Positions 30,676 through 42,305 of a DNA stretch of 64,000 nt are shown here, piece after piece. The notes under the pieces are model-generated. The model saw only the letters and a list, made by a program, of their open reading frames with translations. It was not told the DNA's origin and searched no databases. Numbering within the stretch: position 1 is the first letter of the stretch; every line of letters starts with the position of its first letter. Source of the DNA: Cladophialophora immunda (taxonomy: Eukaryota > Ascomycota > Eurotiomycetes > Chaetothyriales > Herpotrichiellaceae); contig NW_015622543.1 in the NCBI RefSeq assembly GCF_000835495.1, positions 1,049,720 through 1,113,719 on the forward strand, given 5' to 3'. Made by a program: the position numbers and the translations under genes.

Positions 30676-31180
30676 TCTCATTTGGACACGTGTGGCAGTG
30701 TATGCGTTATGCATGTCTGCTCTTAGATAGATGCCCACTTTCCTTCCATGCCAATTTCTAGGTAGAGTACTACTAGTCATTCGCTTCTATAAATCCAATA
30801 CTCTATCAATTTATTTTTGAGGAGATTTCTTTTGTAGCGTTTGGTGAAACGTCTCTGTGGTTTTACGCGGTGTTCTTCCGAGGTCTGCTGCTCTCTTGTT
30901 GGGATTTTTTCGAATGGGGGCAGCGATGCCGCCATTGTACGTCCTTCAGCTCGGGATAAGTGTATTAGGATGTGCTGATGATAGTCTAGGAAGTGCGAAA
31001 GGTTTATGAAAAGACAAAGCTACAATGCGGCCACGGCCCGAGAGAAGCAATGTAACTATCTGACATCGAAAGGAGCTACGGAAGAAAGTATTTGGCAATA
31101 GAGCTTCAAAATGTTTTGATCCACCATTGATCGGACGGTGTATCCCAAAGGCGACATCAATTATCGTGCGACGTCTAGAT
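30676..31180. other. Intergenic region between convergent genes
   Basis: About 500 bases between the 3' ends of the low-complexity gene and the CDF transporter gene. No feature recognised. Confidence 0.5.
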
Positions 31181-32593
31181 TCAGGCAGGCCCTGCATGGC
31201 TTGTGTCTTGTGATGCAGATGTCCTCTCAACTCTTGATGCGAAGAACTCTGGTTGAATGGTAGCAGTAGAAATACCATAAGCAGAAAGACAATCTCGAAT
31301 GGCCCCGGCCAACTGAAGATACTGCTCGTGGTTGTCCTTGATGACATTGTAGTCAACTTCGATGTGGACGGTAGCGATCACGTTGGAGTCACTCAATTGG
31401 GAGACGTGCAAATCGTGACAATCCGCAACGCCAGGGAGTGCGATGACGTCCTGTTTGATCTCATCGACGTTGATACCCTCAGGAACAGCTTCCAAGAGGA
31501 TGCGGGAGGCCGCAACCACCAGTGGGACCGCCGAATGTAGAATGACAACCGTGATGAGAACAGAGACAGCGGGGTCGGCGTAAAAGCGCCAGGTGAAGTC
31601 GGTCAGCCAGATGAACAGGGCTGAGGCGATAACACCAATATTGCCCACAGCATCCCCTAGAACGTGCAAGAGCACTCCTGTCATGTTCAAGTCATGATGT
31701 TTGTCATTTGTTTTGCTGCCGTCATTTTGCTTATGTATATGGTGCCTGTGTAGATCCACAGACTCTGCTTGGCCTTCAGATGCAGAGACGATCGGGGGAG
31801 GCGCAAGGAGTGGTTGGGTCTCGCTTTCATGCTTGCTATTGGCAGGGATCCGGTGTAATTGACCAGCCGCGATGATATCGGAACGCAAAGTCGTGGGATG
31901 CACCGAGATCTGTGACAGGGTCGCAACCCGTCGACACTCACGATAGTGTGGTGATGGCGTTTGTATATTTGTTCGTTCCTGATCTGGCAAACCCTCCGGC
32001 TCAGGTTCCTCGCGCCACTGTAAGAGGACCATGCCGAGAACATTCGAAGCGAGGCCATTGCAGCCGACCACGAGAATCAATATCGGGCTGGAGACTTCTT
32101 GAGGTTCGGCGAAGCGTTGGATTGCCTCGAGGAGAATCGACATGCAGAGAGCAACGAGGAATACTCCATTGACCAGCGCACCGAGTGTCTCAGCGCGCTG
32201 CCACTACAAGAATGGTGTCTTAGTTTTGTCACACTCTCCAAGACTCAGGGGAAGAACATACGCCATATGTGTAGATGCGAGATGGTTCGTGTGTTGTTGC
32301 GACTTGGATAGCCCAGAGGCCGACTAGCAACGACAGAATGTCATTGAACTGGTAGGGCTGGTCAGAAGGAGATTCATAAGGTAGTTAGGTCGGAAATGGG
32401 TACCATGTGGAAGGCATCAGCAACGAGGGCAAGGGAATGGACGCTGAGGCCTGTAAAAGGATAGTCAGCTAGTCGGGCAACTAGAATAATCCAAAGCTCT
32501 GAGCTTACCCACGATCAATTCCACCAAAAAGAAGAGTATATCAATGGCGAGGAGTAAAATGAGCTTGGTTGACTTGGACAGGCGCAGAGCCAT
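31181..32593 (-). CDS. Cation diffusion facilitator, Zrc1/Cot1-like zinc transporter
   Basis: The model is complement(join(31181..32203,32262..32348,32404..32450,32509..32593)), 413 residues in four exons. Both CDF metal sites are present: HxxxD-type residues in ALVADAFHMFNDILS (helix 2) and LLHVLGDAVGNIGVI (helix 5). YTYGWQRAETLGALVNGVFL is the family's helix 3 signature. Between helices 4 and 5 lies a long His-containing cytosolic loop (DLHRHHIHKQND), and a cytosolic CTD-like domain ends the protein. Zrc1/Cot1 proteins move Zn2+ (and Co2+) into the vacuole in exchange for protons. The start at 32593 (MALRLSKSTKLILLLAIDIL) is chosen over an upstream in-frame start because family members begin just before helix 1. 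The gene is head to head with a P1B-ATPase gene. Confidence 0.9.
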
Positions 32594-33278
32594 CCTGAAT
32601 ACCGCGGAAAAAGGTTGTGCTGACGATAGGCGACAGACAGAAGCTAGAATTCGCAAGAGAAAACGCAGCAGCTGCTCAAGAGAACCTCGAAATTCTCTCC
32701 AAGGCGAGGATTAAGGGGTCGTGCAGGGTGAAAGAAAGAAACAATAACGAGTCGCAGCTCGTTTGTAAGCCGCAGGCTAGTAGGTCTAAGGGCTTGTAAA
32801 ACTTGCCGGTGATTGTCCGTGCTTGCCCAGCAATGAACAGAATCAAATAACGGCTTTCATTTACTGCCTGGGCTGCAGAGATTTCCCCTGATCAGTCACG
32901 TCTTTTCGGCGAAAAGAGGTGTCGCTCGGGGGTTGAGACCATCACTTGCTTCCATCCCCGTCCATGATTGTAACCATCGACGCCGTCATTCAGTGGACCT
33001 CCAGTTGGTAGGCTGTGCAACACTTGATCTCGTCGACTGAACGCCGTTTGGCCAGCACAGTGCGGTGCCAAGTGGCTGCGGTTGAAATTTCCCAGTCGGG
33101 TCTAGATCCGTAGACCAAGTCAGATTCTCCAAGCCAACTCACCGTTCCCGAGAGCCGGTAGAAGGCTTCCATTCCGAAACATCACCTCATCGAGAGCCAT
33201 CAACACCCACGCTGGAATATCCCTTGTCCATTTCCAAACCCAAGAAGGAGAACCTGACAGCCCTGCCAAAGGATCAAG
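32594..33278. promoter_or_regulatory. Shared divergent promoter region of two metal transporter genes
   Basis: 685 bases separate the start codons of the CDF transporter (leftward) and the P1B-ATPase (rightward). No gene lies between. I could not identify a specific metal-responsive site with confidence. Confidence 0.45.
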
Positions 33279-36200
33279 ATGACCTCTTCCGGCGCCGATA
33301 AGCCCACCAACGGCCTCGTTAATTGCTGCGGAAGCCCGGTGGCGACGCTTTCGACGTTGGCTCACCGCGTCTGTTGTGATTCAACCAGCTCGGCAGTGGA
33401 AGCATCGGAAGTCGACGTAGGCACCATCAGTCGGTGCGGTGAGGACGATAGATGCAATGGTAAGGCCCAGTATCCTTCCCCGGGGTTGTGCTGATTCAGA
33501 TTCGAAGAAAATTGCATCAAGACTGTCGCAGCCATTGAGTGCTCCATGGCGTGCGTCAATCAGCGAGAGTGTTCGAGCGCAACAAACAGCCACGAAACCG
33601 ACGAAGAGGCCGTCCACCACGATGGCTGCGACAATGGAAATCATGCCCATCACGGTCATGCCGAAGGACACGCGACGAGCGAGCATATCCGAAGCGCAGC
33701 TCACGAGCATGCTCACGGTGAAGATGGCACCCACCTTGACGAGCCTTGCAACGTCCATCTTAAAGCAGCAATGGAGAAGTATGCCACATACCTTGAGTCA
33801 GCTCAGTGCATCTGTCGAAGCATTCTTTCCTCTGCCAGGCGTATTGAGTCCTGCCGCCCACAGCCTCCATCCATCGGCGTCTCTGCATTCAGCACTTCCC
33901 ACAGTCATCACCTCAATATGAAAGAGCACGGATCTGTCTTGTCTCGCCGCCGTCTCAAGAAGGCGCCACAGAATTCATCGTCAACACAACCTGAGATAAA
34001 ATGCTGTGGCAGCCATGAGAGCCTTGATCAAGTTCAATTCGAGGATGAGGCCGTTCTCAAGTCTTCGGTGGACATCGAGAAAGCAGCAGGGATCTCACAC
34101 ATTCTCCTGAATGTTACTGGGATGGACTGCTCTGGCTGCGCGAACAACTTGACCCGAGCACTCCAAACTGCGCATGGTACCAAGGACGTTAAGGTCACTT
34201 TCATCAGTGGAGTTGCCGAATTCCGCCTCGACACCGAAGTCAACACCCTCGATAACGTGATCCGCAGTGCCCAGAGGGCCACTGGCTATAAGTTGACCCC
34301 ATTCTCTTCCGACACCCAGTGTATCGATGTCGTTATGAGTGTGGCAGAAGCAAACAGGTTTCAAGACAACCTACCTCATGGTGTCGAATGCTGCGAGAAG
34401 CTTTCCAAGACAACATATGAAATCAGCTATGACCCATGCATGATTGGTGCCAGAGACTTGCTCGCTGGTATTGACGGTCAACTCGGTCCTCCCCGCGGCG
34501 ACTCATACCTTGATGAAGGGAAGCGCAGGCTCATTCGAGTCTCTGCTTTGACAACCGCAGCCTTTATACTGACAACCCCAGTTGTTGTACTCGAATGGGG
34601 CCGCCCCTCAGGTGTTTCCGAGCATACCACTCTGATTGTTGCCGTAGTCCTTGCCACAATGGTTCAAGCAATTGCAGTTTCCGAGTTCTACATTCCTGCC
34701 ATGTCGTCCTTGGTATACAACAAAGTTGTAGAGATGGACATGCTTGTGGTCATCAGCATTACAGCCGCATATGTGTATTCGATTATTGCCACTGGCCTCT
34801 TCTTTGCGGGCATCGACCTGGAGACCAAACCGTTCTTCGAGACGAGTACGCTGCTGGTCACGCTGATCCTCCTTGGTCGGCTTCTTGCGGCTTGGGCTCG
34901 TAAACGAGCGGTGCAGGCTGTGTCGTTGAGATCTCTACAAACATCGACAGCTCTGCTCATCGATCCAACAACAGAACAAATCAGAGAGATCGATGCTCGA
35001 TTGCTTCAATACGGAGACAGAATCTCAATACTGCCCCATTCAAGGATCGTCACCGACGCTGATGTACTTGGAGGAGCGAGTGAGGTGGATGAGGCAATGC
35101 TCACAGGCGAGAGTATCCCCGTTTTCAAGACCGCTGGACATTCTGTTGTGTCAGGAACTATCAACGGCAGCGGAAGACTGATAGCACGGGTGTCTCGCCT
35201 GCCAGGGAGGAATACCATTACTGATATTGCCAACCTGGTTGAACAAGCACAAAGTTTCAAACCTCGCGTCCAAGACTTGGCAGATAAGGTAGCGGGATAT
35301 TTTGTCCCTGTTGTATGCACGGTCGCCGTTATTGTCTTCACCGTCTGGGTCTTGGTTGTGCTGAAGATTCGAAAACAACCTGCTGGTGACGCTATTGGAA
35401 CTGCTATAGGTTATGCCATTGCGGTCCTGGCTATCACTTGTCCTTGTGCGCTTGGGTTGGCGGTTCCGATGGTCCTTGTCGTCGCTGGAGGGGTGGCTGC
35501 GCGTGGAGGTGTCATCATCAAGACTGCGGATGTCATCCAACGTGGCTTCAAGGTCACCGACGTGGTCTTTGATAAGACTGGAACATTGACTGAGCCAAGC
35601 CTTGAAGTCGTGAAAGAGCAACTCTTCCCCACTGACAGAACTGGCCGAAACACCCTGCTCTCCTTGATTTTGAAAATGGTGAAGAGCAACAAACATCCAG
35701 TGTCTGAAGCCGTGGCAAAAACACTTGATGCACGGGGCCTCGGCCAGACAGAGATGGAGGGAGTCTCGTCCATTCCTGGCTGTGGGATTGAAGCGAAGTG
35801 GCAAGGATTGACAATCCGTGCCGGGAATGCAAAGTGGCTCAATATCAGCGAGAGGCCTGAGGTCGTCGACTTTGCGGCACAAGGTTTGACAGTTCTCTGC
35901 GTCACGGTCGATGGCTGCTTGGCTGCAATATTCGGGCTGAAGTCTCGGCTTCGTGAAGGAGCGACCGGTATCATTCAAGAGCTTCACCGACGGCGCATCG
36001 ATGTTCATATCGTAAGTGGCGATGGGCGCCGTGTCGTGGAAGGTGTAGCAGCAGACCTTGGGATTCCTCTGGACAACATCGCTGCAGAGCGAACCCCGGC
36101 GCAGAAGCAAGACTATGTACGCCAACTCATGGATGCCGGGAAGGTCACACTTTTCTGCGGAGACGGGACAAATGACGCTGTCGCGGTGGCTCAAGCCAAT

Positions 36201-36497
36201 GTCGGGGTCCAGATCGAGTCCTCCTCGGATGTCACGCGTGCCACGGCGGACGTTGTCCTCCTTCGCAATCTCGACGGCGTGGTCAATTTATTGGATGTGT
36301 CCAAGGCCGCATTCCGACGCATCACCTTCAACTTCGTCTGGTCGGCCGTCTATAATATGCTTGCCATCTTGCTCGCAGGAGGAGCTTTTGTCAAAGTCCG
36401 CATTCCTCCAGCCTATGCAGGTCTCGGTGAGATGGTCAGCGTGTTACCGGTCATCGTTGCGGCGTTGACCCAGCCAAAGGTGAAGGCGAGGAATTGA
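33279..36497 (+). CDS. P1B-type heavy-metal ATPase (CPC type, PCA1-like)
   Basis: The model is join(33279..33459,33508..36497), 1056 residues. A 48-base intron joins a Cys-rich head (NCCGSP, VCCDS, SRCGEDDRCN) to ENCIKTVAAIECSMACVNQREC; the long frame alone would start later, at 33546. A His-rich stretch (NHAHHGHAEGHATSEH) follows, then one HMA domain with GMDCSGC. The pump core has TGES, the metal-site helix ITCPCALGLAVP (CPC), the phosphorylation site DKTGTLTEP, HP in NKHPVSEA, and GDGTNDAVA. A CPC helix is the mark of Cu+/Ag+ or Cd2+/Zn2+ pumps. Fungal PCA1-like proteins with Cys-rich heads export cadmium or handle copper. The adjoining CDF gene supports a role in metal detoxification. The acceptor choice (33507) rests on frame and family resemblance. 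Confidence 0.88.
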
Positions 36498-37725
36498 GTT
36501 ACGGATGAGGTGGATGGTTCTAGGAGCTCGCTCCTTTGAATGAGAAGTCTCGTGGTGGTTGCTGCTTCCAACTATAGTCGATCATTCCACCTAGAAGGGC
36601 CATGCCCACTGGCGCTCGTTTCAATAGCATTCAAGATTGAAGGACTTGAGAGTAAAAGTGAATATCGGATGGGCCGCTTGCAAATAGCTGGCTGACAGAA
36701 GGCCTGGTACTTCCTCCGACAAGTGCCAAGACCAAAATGAGGACCTTAAAAAGTGAAAGCGCCGGTTGCAGATGGTACTGTGGACTAACTGTATCTTGAC
36801 TAGCGTAGGATTTATGATTGGATAGCGCAGCCACATAAAAGTGGCAAGATTGCTTGAGCTGCACAGCCACAACTTGGCAGTATCTCGCCAGTGCATGTGG
36901 AAAAGGGCCGGTCCAGCCAGTCGGTGAGAAGAGCCTATAAGGTATGCGAGGCAGAAATCAGCCAGCAGTTATGTGCTAGCGGCGCTTGAAAGGATATCGT
37001 CACGAAAGCACAGTAAGAGCGGCCATCCATCTGGCCTAGAAAATTCAAATACATGCATTGGGCAGCGGAACATTTCTCGATACAGGGGCTCATGTGATGG
37101 TGCGAGGATTCTGCTGACAATGATTGCCATGCAATGGCTCTAGGAATGACAATATCCCAGATCTCTTGAATCATCGACTGCCGGTTTCCATTGATTGCTG
37201 AGGCTGAGTTGCCGTCCGCGTCTACATTTTGGGGATAAGGGGCTTCCAGGATACTCTTGAGAGTGTGGCCTATATTCCAGCCTGTCGTCACTATCGCGGC
37301 AGCTGGGATGACACAAACCCTGATAATGGAAGATGAAATTCGAGGTGAAGGCTTTGCCCATACCATCCAGGTGGAGCGTCCGTGCTTTCGGAGGTGCCTT
37401 CGTTCGTCAATGTGGATTGTAGCTGCAACATTCTTACGCCCTAGTGAGAACGCCGTCACAATAACCCGTCTCTGCGGCCCACACGATAACTGAATTTGTT
37501 GTTCATTTTCGCCCTAAAACTAGCAGGGCAAAGCTCATGCGCTCCCTCACAAGACATTGTACTGTAGAAGTTGAACCAATATCATATCTACACAATTATA
37601 AATCAGCTCTACTGAGCTTCTGACGTAGAGGTCTTCGCAGCAGAGGAGCTATCTATGTAGGAGTTGTTGACTGCTGTGCGTTTTCGCTGTACAGACCAAT
37701 GCATAACCCCCCCGTTCAACGCAAT
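36498..37725. other. Intergenic region between convergent genes
   Basis: About 1.2 kb. A 174-codon minus-strand open stretch (36935-37459) lacks an ATG at its head and shows no family feature. I do not call it. Confidence 0.4.
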
Positions 37726-39363
37726 TTACGGTTCCGGTCCTCCTGTCAATGAAGGGGACTCTCGTTTCTCTCCTCTCACCCCCTGTGACTCCGGGGGTGC
37801 TTCTTCTGCAGAGCCCATGGACGGAGAATCGGGCTTACTTCCCTCTTCCTCGCTTACCGCTTTCTTCTTCCACCGCCGAAAGAAGTTGTAGCGACTTCCT
37901 CGCTGCCTTCTCCTTGCATCCGCGGCTTCTCTGTCCACTCTCTTCTGCTCTGCGATTTGCTCTAGCTTCTCGACATGATGCCTGGCATGTCTCAGATTTC
38001 GCTGGATCTCTTCCTCCGAAGCCACTTTGTACCGCAGCCTCAGGACCACTGCAGCCAGAAGCACAATGCCGATCTGGACAATGACCTGCCATTGGCCCAC
38101 GGCTTGGACTTGCTCGTTGGGCTCGCCGTCTGAGTGAATATAACCTTCAATCCATATAATGAAAGCGATAATGATCAGCGGTCCAAAGAGCATGACTCCG
38201 AGGAGGACGCAAAGCGTTATAACATCGATCACGAAGCGGGAAACTGGATGCTTGTGTATCCGCGTGACCTTTGCTGCGTGGTGGAGCCTAACGGTTCGTA
38301 TCGATGCGAAATAAGGCACTGGATGTCGTAGAAACTCTCTCGTGTTCGAATAACCAGCCCTGACATCAGCCACGAACGCACTGAAGATCTCCTTCCGCCG
38401 AAACCAAAGCTGAAACGGGCGGTGTATGGGCACTCTGGAAGTGCACAGGTTCAATCGCCCAACAACCAGAAGAAATAGATGGGCGGCGGTAAAGAGGGCA
38501 ATGGCTGTATAAACGAGGGGTTGGAATTCGTCGCCTTCCCAAGCGTTCCAAGTATGCAGACTATCACCAGGCCCATCGGTGCCGATTACCGTCGCCCTTA
38601 GCCGTGTCGGCTCTCTCAGAATTTGCGAGGTATTGAAACATGGATAAAAGCAGTTGGTCGAAAGGTTTAACCACCGTTCATTGTCAATCACCGATGGACC
38701 AAAGAGGTCCCATATGGTTGAATTCCAAGACCCGGCCCAGTATTGATCTTCCCACCCGCTGCTTTGTATTGTGTTGCTGTCTTCGATGCCTGAATAACAG
38801 AATCGATATTGGGGTTTTCCAACATTCAGAGTCGGCCAAAGGATGAGAACTGATATCGAACCCGCCAGCATAATCATATTCCAGATGAAGATCAGCAGGT
38901 GGAGAATTCGACTTGTTCGAGCAGTGCTTGACCAGCATTGTAGTGGTAGGCCTACAAGATACGCAGTAACGACGATGCAAGTGACCGCATCGATATCCAG
39001 CTCCAAGTAGTCCGGCTGTACAGGAACAGAGGTGGTGTTTGATACCAGTGCTTGCAAGGCATTTGAGGCGCCCGTGGAGTTTTCTGGGCTCAGATAGGCT
39101 ACGGTGACATTCTGTGCTGGAGGTAGGCCAAGCTGAGCGGAAAGCAGGATAAAGGCTTCGATCGACGCGGTAGCAGCATACGCGACCGCCGCTCCGAAGA
39201 TAATGTGAGCGACCCACCCGTGGCTAGCTGTGAGAAAGCTCAATGCCAGGAGGACATAGTAAAGGTACCGTGGAGTGGGCGAATATATGTCGCTGATAGG
39301 GTAATAACAGGTGACTTGTTGCGCAATGAGGGGCTGGTCAAGCGAAATGTTGGTGATTGCCAT
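37726..39363 (-). CDS. Uncharacterised polytopic fungal membrane protein
   Basis: The frame has 545 residues from ATG 39363. About seven to eight hydrophobic helices are visible: two near residues 35-80, then TCIVVTAYLVGLPLQ, LLIFIWNMIMLAGSISVLIL, YTAIALFTAAHLFLLVVG, VITLCVLLGVMLFGPLIIIAFII and VIVQIGIVLLAAVVL. Between helices 4 and 5 is a presumably extracellular region with several N-glycosylation sequons and paired Cys (NLSTNCFYPCFNTS). A basic, coiled-coil-prone cytosolic tail (RHHVEKLEQIAEQKRVDREAADARRRQRG) ends the protein. Multi-helix proteins of this sort are common but unnamed in Pezizomycotina. An additional short 5' exon cannot be excluded. No function is assigned. Confidence 0.7.
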   Translation of the reverse strand: MAITNISLDQPLIAQQVTCYYPISDIYSPTPRYLYYVLLALSFLTASHGWVAHIIFGAAVAYAATASIEAFILLSAQLGLPPAQNVTVAYLSPENSTGASNALQALVSNTTSVPVQPDYLELDIDAVTCIVVTAYLVGLPLQCWSSTARTSRILHLLIFIWNMIMLAGSISVLILWPTLNVGKPQYRFCYSGIEDSNTIQSSGWEDQYWAGSWNSTIWDLFGPSVIDNERWLNLSTNCFYPCFNTSQILREPTRLRATVIGTDGPGDSLHTWNAWEGDEFQPLVYTAIALFTAAHLFLLVVGRLNLCTSRVPIHRPFQLWFRRKEIFSAFVADVRAGYSNTREFLRHPVPYFASIRTVRLHHAAKVTRIHKHPVSRFVIDVITLCVLLGVMLFGPLIIIAFIIWIEGYIHSDGEPNEQVQAVGQWQVIVQIGIVLLAAVVLRLRYKVASEEEIQRNLRHARHHVEKLEQIAEQKRVDREAADARRRQRGSRYNFFRRWKKKAVSEEEGSKPDSPSMGSAEEAPPESQGVRGEKRESPSLTGGPEP

Positions 39364-40674
39364 TCCTGCTAGCAGCAAGAGGGTCTGGATCGCCGTTGAT
39401 CAAATATGCGATAAGCCTTGTAGTTGAATTTCTTGACATCTATGGAGCCTTGTTCCTCCAAAGAAGAGCCTTCTTTTCGGTTTATGCACCAAGACTGGGG
39501 ATGGGGCCACAGACGGGACGTCGAGACCGTCACTATGAGCTTGGGCATTGAGTGCGGTCGTGAAAAGAAGCGCTCGTTGTTCATTGTTTAACTTTTCTCT
39601 CGCCGCGCATCCGGAAGGTTCAGTAGGTTGCCAGCTGTAAAGCATTTCTGACCGAAACTCAGGTTAGAGTTTCCATATTGAGGTGTTCGTGTCGGGAGGT
39701 CTTGCGAGCTGAGCAGATGTCCCAACACGAGCAGGGCTAATAAGCCATGACTTGGTCCATCAACGCTGGAGGTCAATCTAATTGGATCGTGATGATTTAA
39801 GGCGATGATTTCATCAAGCAAGAGATGTGCTGCGTCCAAGGCTGACATATGTGAGTCTCGGCCTCGAAGGTTTTTCTTCTTGCGATGCGGCAAGTTTAAG
39901 CCGAAGACCTTTCAGCGTTGGATGGCAGTTGACGCTCCTGAGAACTTCCAGCGAGGATCGCACTCGAATGGTCCATGAGGTAAATCGAACTGCGTGATTT
40001 AAAAGACACGTTTTCCGCTCTACCAAAGGGGATTTTGGTGGAGGTGGCGGTCGAAGTAGTGACGACAGCCCCGCCACTCGCATATCGCACTCAGGTCAGC
40101 GGTCGTCAATCCTGCGGCAAGTGGATAGAACAACATCATTGCTGGGGACAAGTGACTGTGGGATTTGGGGGATGCAATTAGTCTATCGCGAGGACCTTGC
40201 ACGAGGTGCGCCATGGCCAACCGCGATGAGGATACTGCTTGTAGGGCTCTCAGCTCGCACTCTCCCACTCCCAAGTTCAGGAAGTACAACTAAGCCTTCT
40301 AGCTGGCCCCATCTTCATCTTGTCTTCGGCAATTAGACCCTGTCGCTTGTACTTGGACTGATCAAAGCGACCAAGTTGGAGAGTGTGCGGAGATCCGCTG
40401 GAGATAAGTCAGAATCTGACCCTGGCATCATCGTAAAACGCCTGGAAAGGTTGGTGAAGAGCAGATCGAGCCCGGCGACTGTCGGCTTAACTCCGTTTGA
40501 TGAGGGGCAGAAGTGGCTTCGAATCGGTGCTCTGACTTCATCATAAAAGAGTATAAAATCCCCCTTTGCTTCGTTATCGGTAGATTTTCTGTTGCTGAAA
40601 AAGAGAGAAAACCCCTTCCCTAAGAGAATTCATCCCAGACCCCGCGATTCGCTAAGTAGAAGGCAAGGAGCAGG
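39364..40674. other. Intergenic region
   Basis: About 1.3 kb between divergent genes. Only short unsupported frames; the TATA box at 40552 belongs to the reductase gene on the right. Confidence 0.5.
40552..40558 (+). promoter_or_regulatory. TATA box of the AKR13-like gene
   Basis: TATAAAA 117 bases upstream of the ATG at 40675, followed by a pyrimidine-rich leader. Confidence 0.5.
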
Positions 40675-41775
40675 ATGGCACCGAGTCTTCCAACCCGTCA
40701 ATTGGGCAAAGATGGTCCCCAAGTAACCGCACTAGGCTTTGGCCTGATGGGATTGTCAATCTTCTATGGGAAAAAGCTTCCAGATGACCAGAGGCTGAAG
40801 TTTTTGGACCATGTCTTCGACTCAGGAGAGACCTTTTGGGATTCTTCAGATGTATATGGAGATAGCGAAGATCTGCTTGGCCAGTAAGTCTACCCTGTTG
40901 AGGATGACGACCACTGGCCAGCCTGCTGACTAGTCTTATTCTCGCTTTGCAGGTGGTTCAAGAAGACGGGTAACAGGAGTAAGATCTTCCTGTGCACGAA
41001 ATTTGCCAACATCCGACAACCCGATGGAACATCAAAGGTCAACAACGACCCGGCATACATCCGCGAGGCGTGTGCCAAATCACACAGGCGGCTTGGACTA
41101 GAGCCGGGAGATGCCATCGATCTGTACTATTGCCATCGTGTCGACCGGAACCAGCCCATCGAGATCACCGTCCAGACAATGGCGGAGCTGAAAAAGGAAG
41201 GCAAAATCCGCTATCTCGGATTGAGCGAGTGCTCTGCTGATACACTCCGACGAGCTTGCAAGGTTCATCCTATTGCGGCTGTCCAAGTCGAGTATTCGCC
41301 ATTTTCCATGGAGATCGAGCATAACGATCTCTTGAAAACGTGTCGAGAACTTGGAGTCGCAGTTGTAGCTTATTCACCTTTCAGTCGAGGATTTCTGACC
41401 GGCACGATTAAGTCACACGACGACTTTGAACCAGAGGATCGACGCCGAGCCATGCCTAGATACTCGAAGGAGAACTTCCACAAGAACATGGATCTTGTGA
41501 ACGCCATTAGTAGTATCGCCGAGAAGAAAAACGTGACACCTGGTCAACTGACGCTGGCCTGGTTGATGGCTCAAGGGGACGATATTATTCCTATTCCTGG
41601 CACGACCAAAGCGAAGAACTTTGACGAGAATATGGCCAGTTTGCAAATAAAATTGACGGCGGAAGAAGAGAAGGAAATCAGACAGAAGGTCGAGGCCGCC
41701 GAGATCACAGGCGACCGATATCCCGCAGCCATGACGAAGCATCTTTACGCCGACACTGTTCCTCTGAAGGAGTGA
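40675..41775 (+). CDS. Aldo-keto reductase, pyridoxal reductase / AKR13-like
   Basis: The model is join(40675..40883,40953..41775), 343 residues, with one 69-base intron. It opens with LPTRQLGKDGPQVTALGFGLMGLS, the normal start of this class. The catalytic set is Asp and Tyr in FWDSSDVYGDSEDLLG, Lys in FLCTKFA and His in YYCHRVD. NADP-binding residues are seen in VVAYSPFSRGFLTG and IPIPGTTKAKNFDEN. The class includes yeast-type pyridoxal reductases and YakC-like enzymes, which use NADPH to reduce aldehydes in the cytosol. The substrate cannot be told from sequence. Confidence 0.87.
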
Positions 41776-42305
41776 TTATGCGTCTAGATGGTGTGGGACA
41801 AATATTTTGCGGCCTGTGTGAGGGTTACGATACTTTCAGAGATATACCGGCTTTCACGTCGCATCTGTTCACCGTCCAGAGCTTCCGCAGCCAGATGCCT
41901 CACCTCAGACCCTGTCCAGTGTGTGCAGCGAGGATTTTCTGATCAAGGATTCAGTGATAGAAGCGGGCAAGCAAAGGGCATTATTGCAGGAGGATATACC
42001 GAGTATGAGATGAGTGATTGTCCGGCACCATAGAAGTGATGAAGAAAATGTTTTCGTCTGACAAATAATTTTTCAACTGCGCCTCACCTTCCCGCCCATG
42101 AAATTCACCCCGCGATTCTCGCCCGCTGTCAAGCCAGACAGTACACATCTCCACGCCGTCAAGTTTCTAGACTGAGTCGATCCATACGCTTCTCCCAGGA
42201 ATAACCCCCAGCTGGCCTGAGTCTCATCCGTTACGATCACGTCCCGTCTTTCGATTGAATAGCCTGGCGCTTCAAGCAAAACAGAACGGCTGAACTGCTT
42301 GCCCA
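41776..42305. other. Intergenic region
   Basis: About 530 bases upstream of the capping protein gene. No feature recognised. Confidence 0.5.

Noticed and set aside
36935..37459. 174-codon minus-strand open stretch
   Set aside because: It has no ATG at its head, no family feature and no sensible exon partners; left as intergenic.
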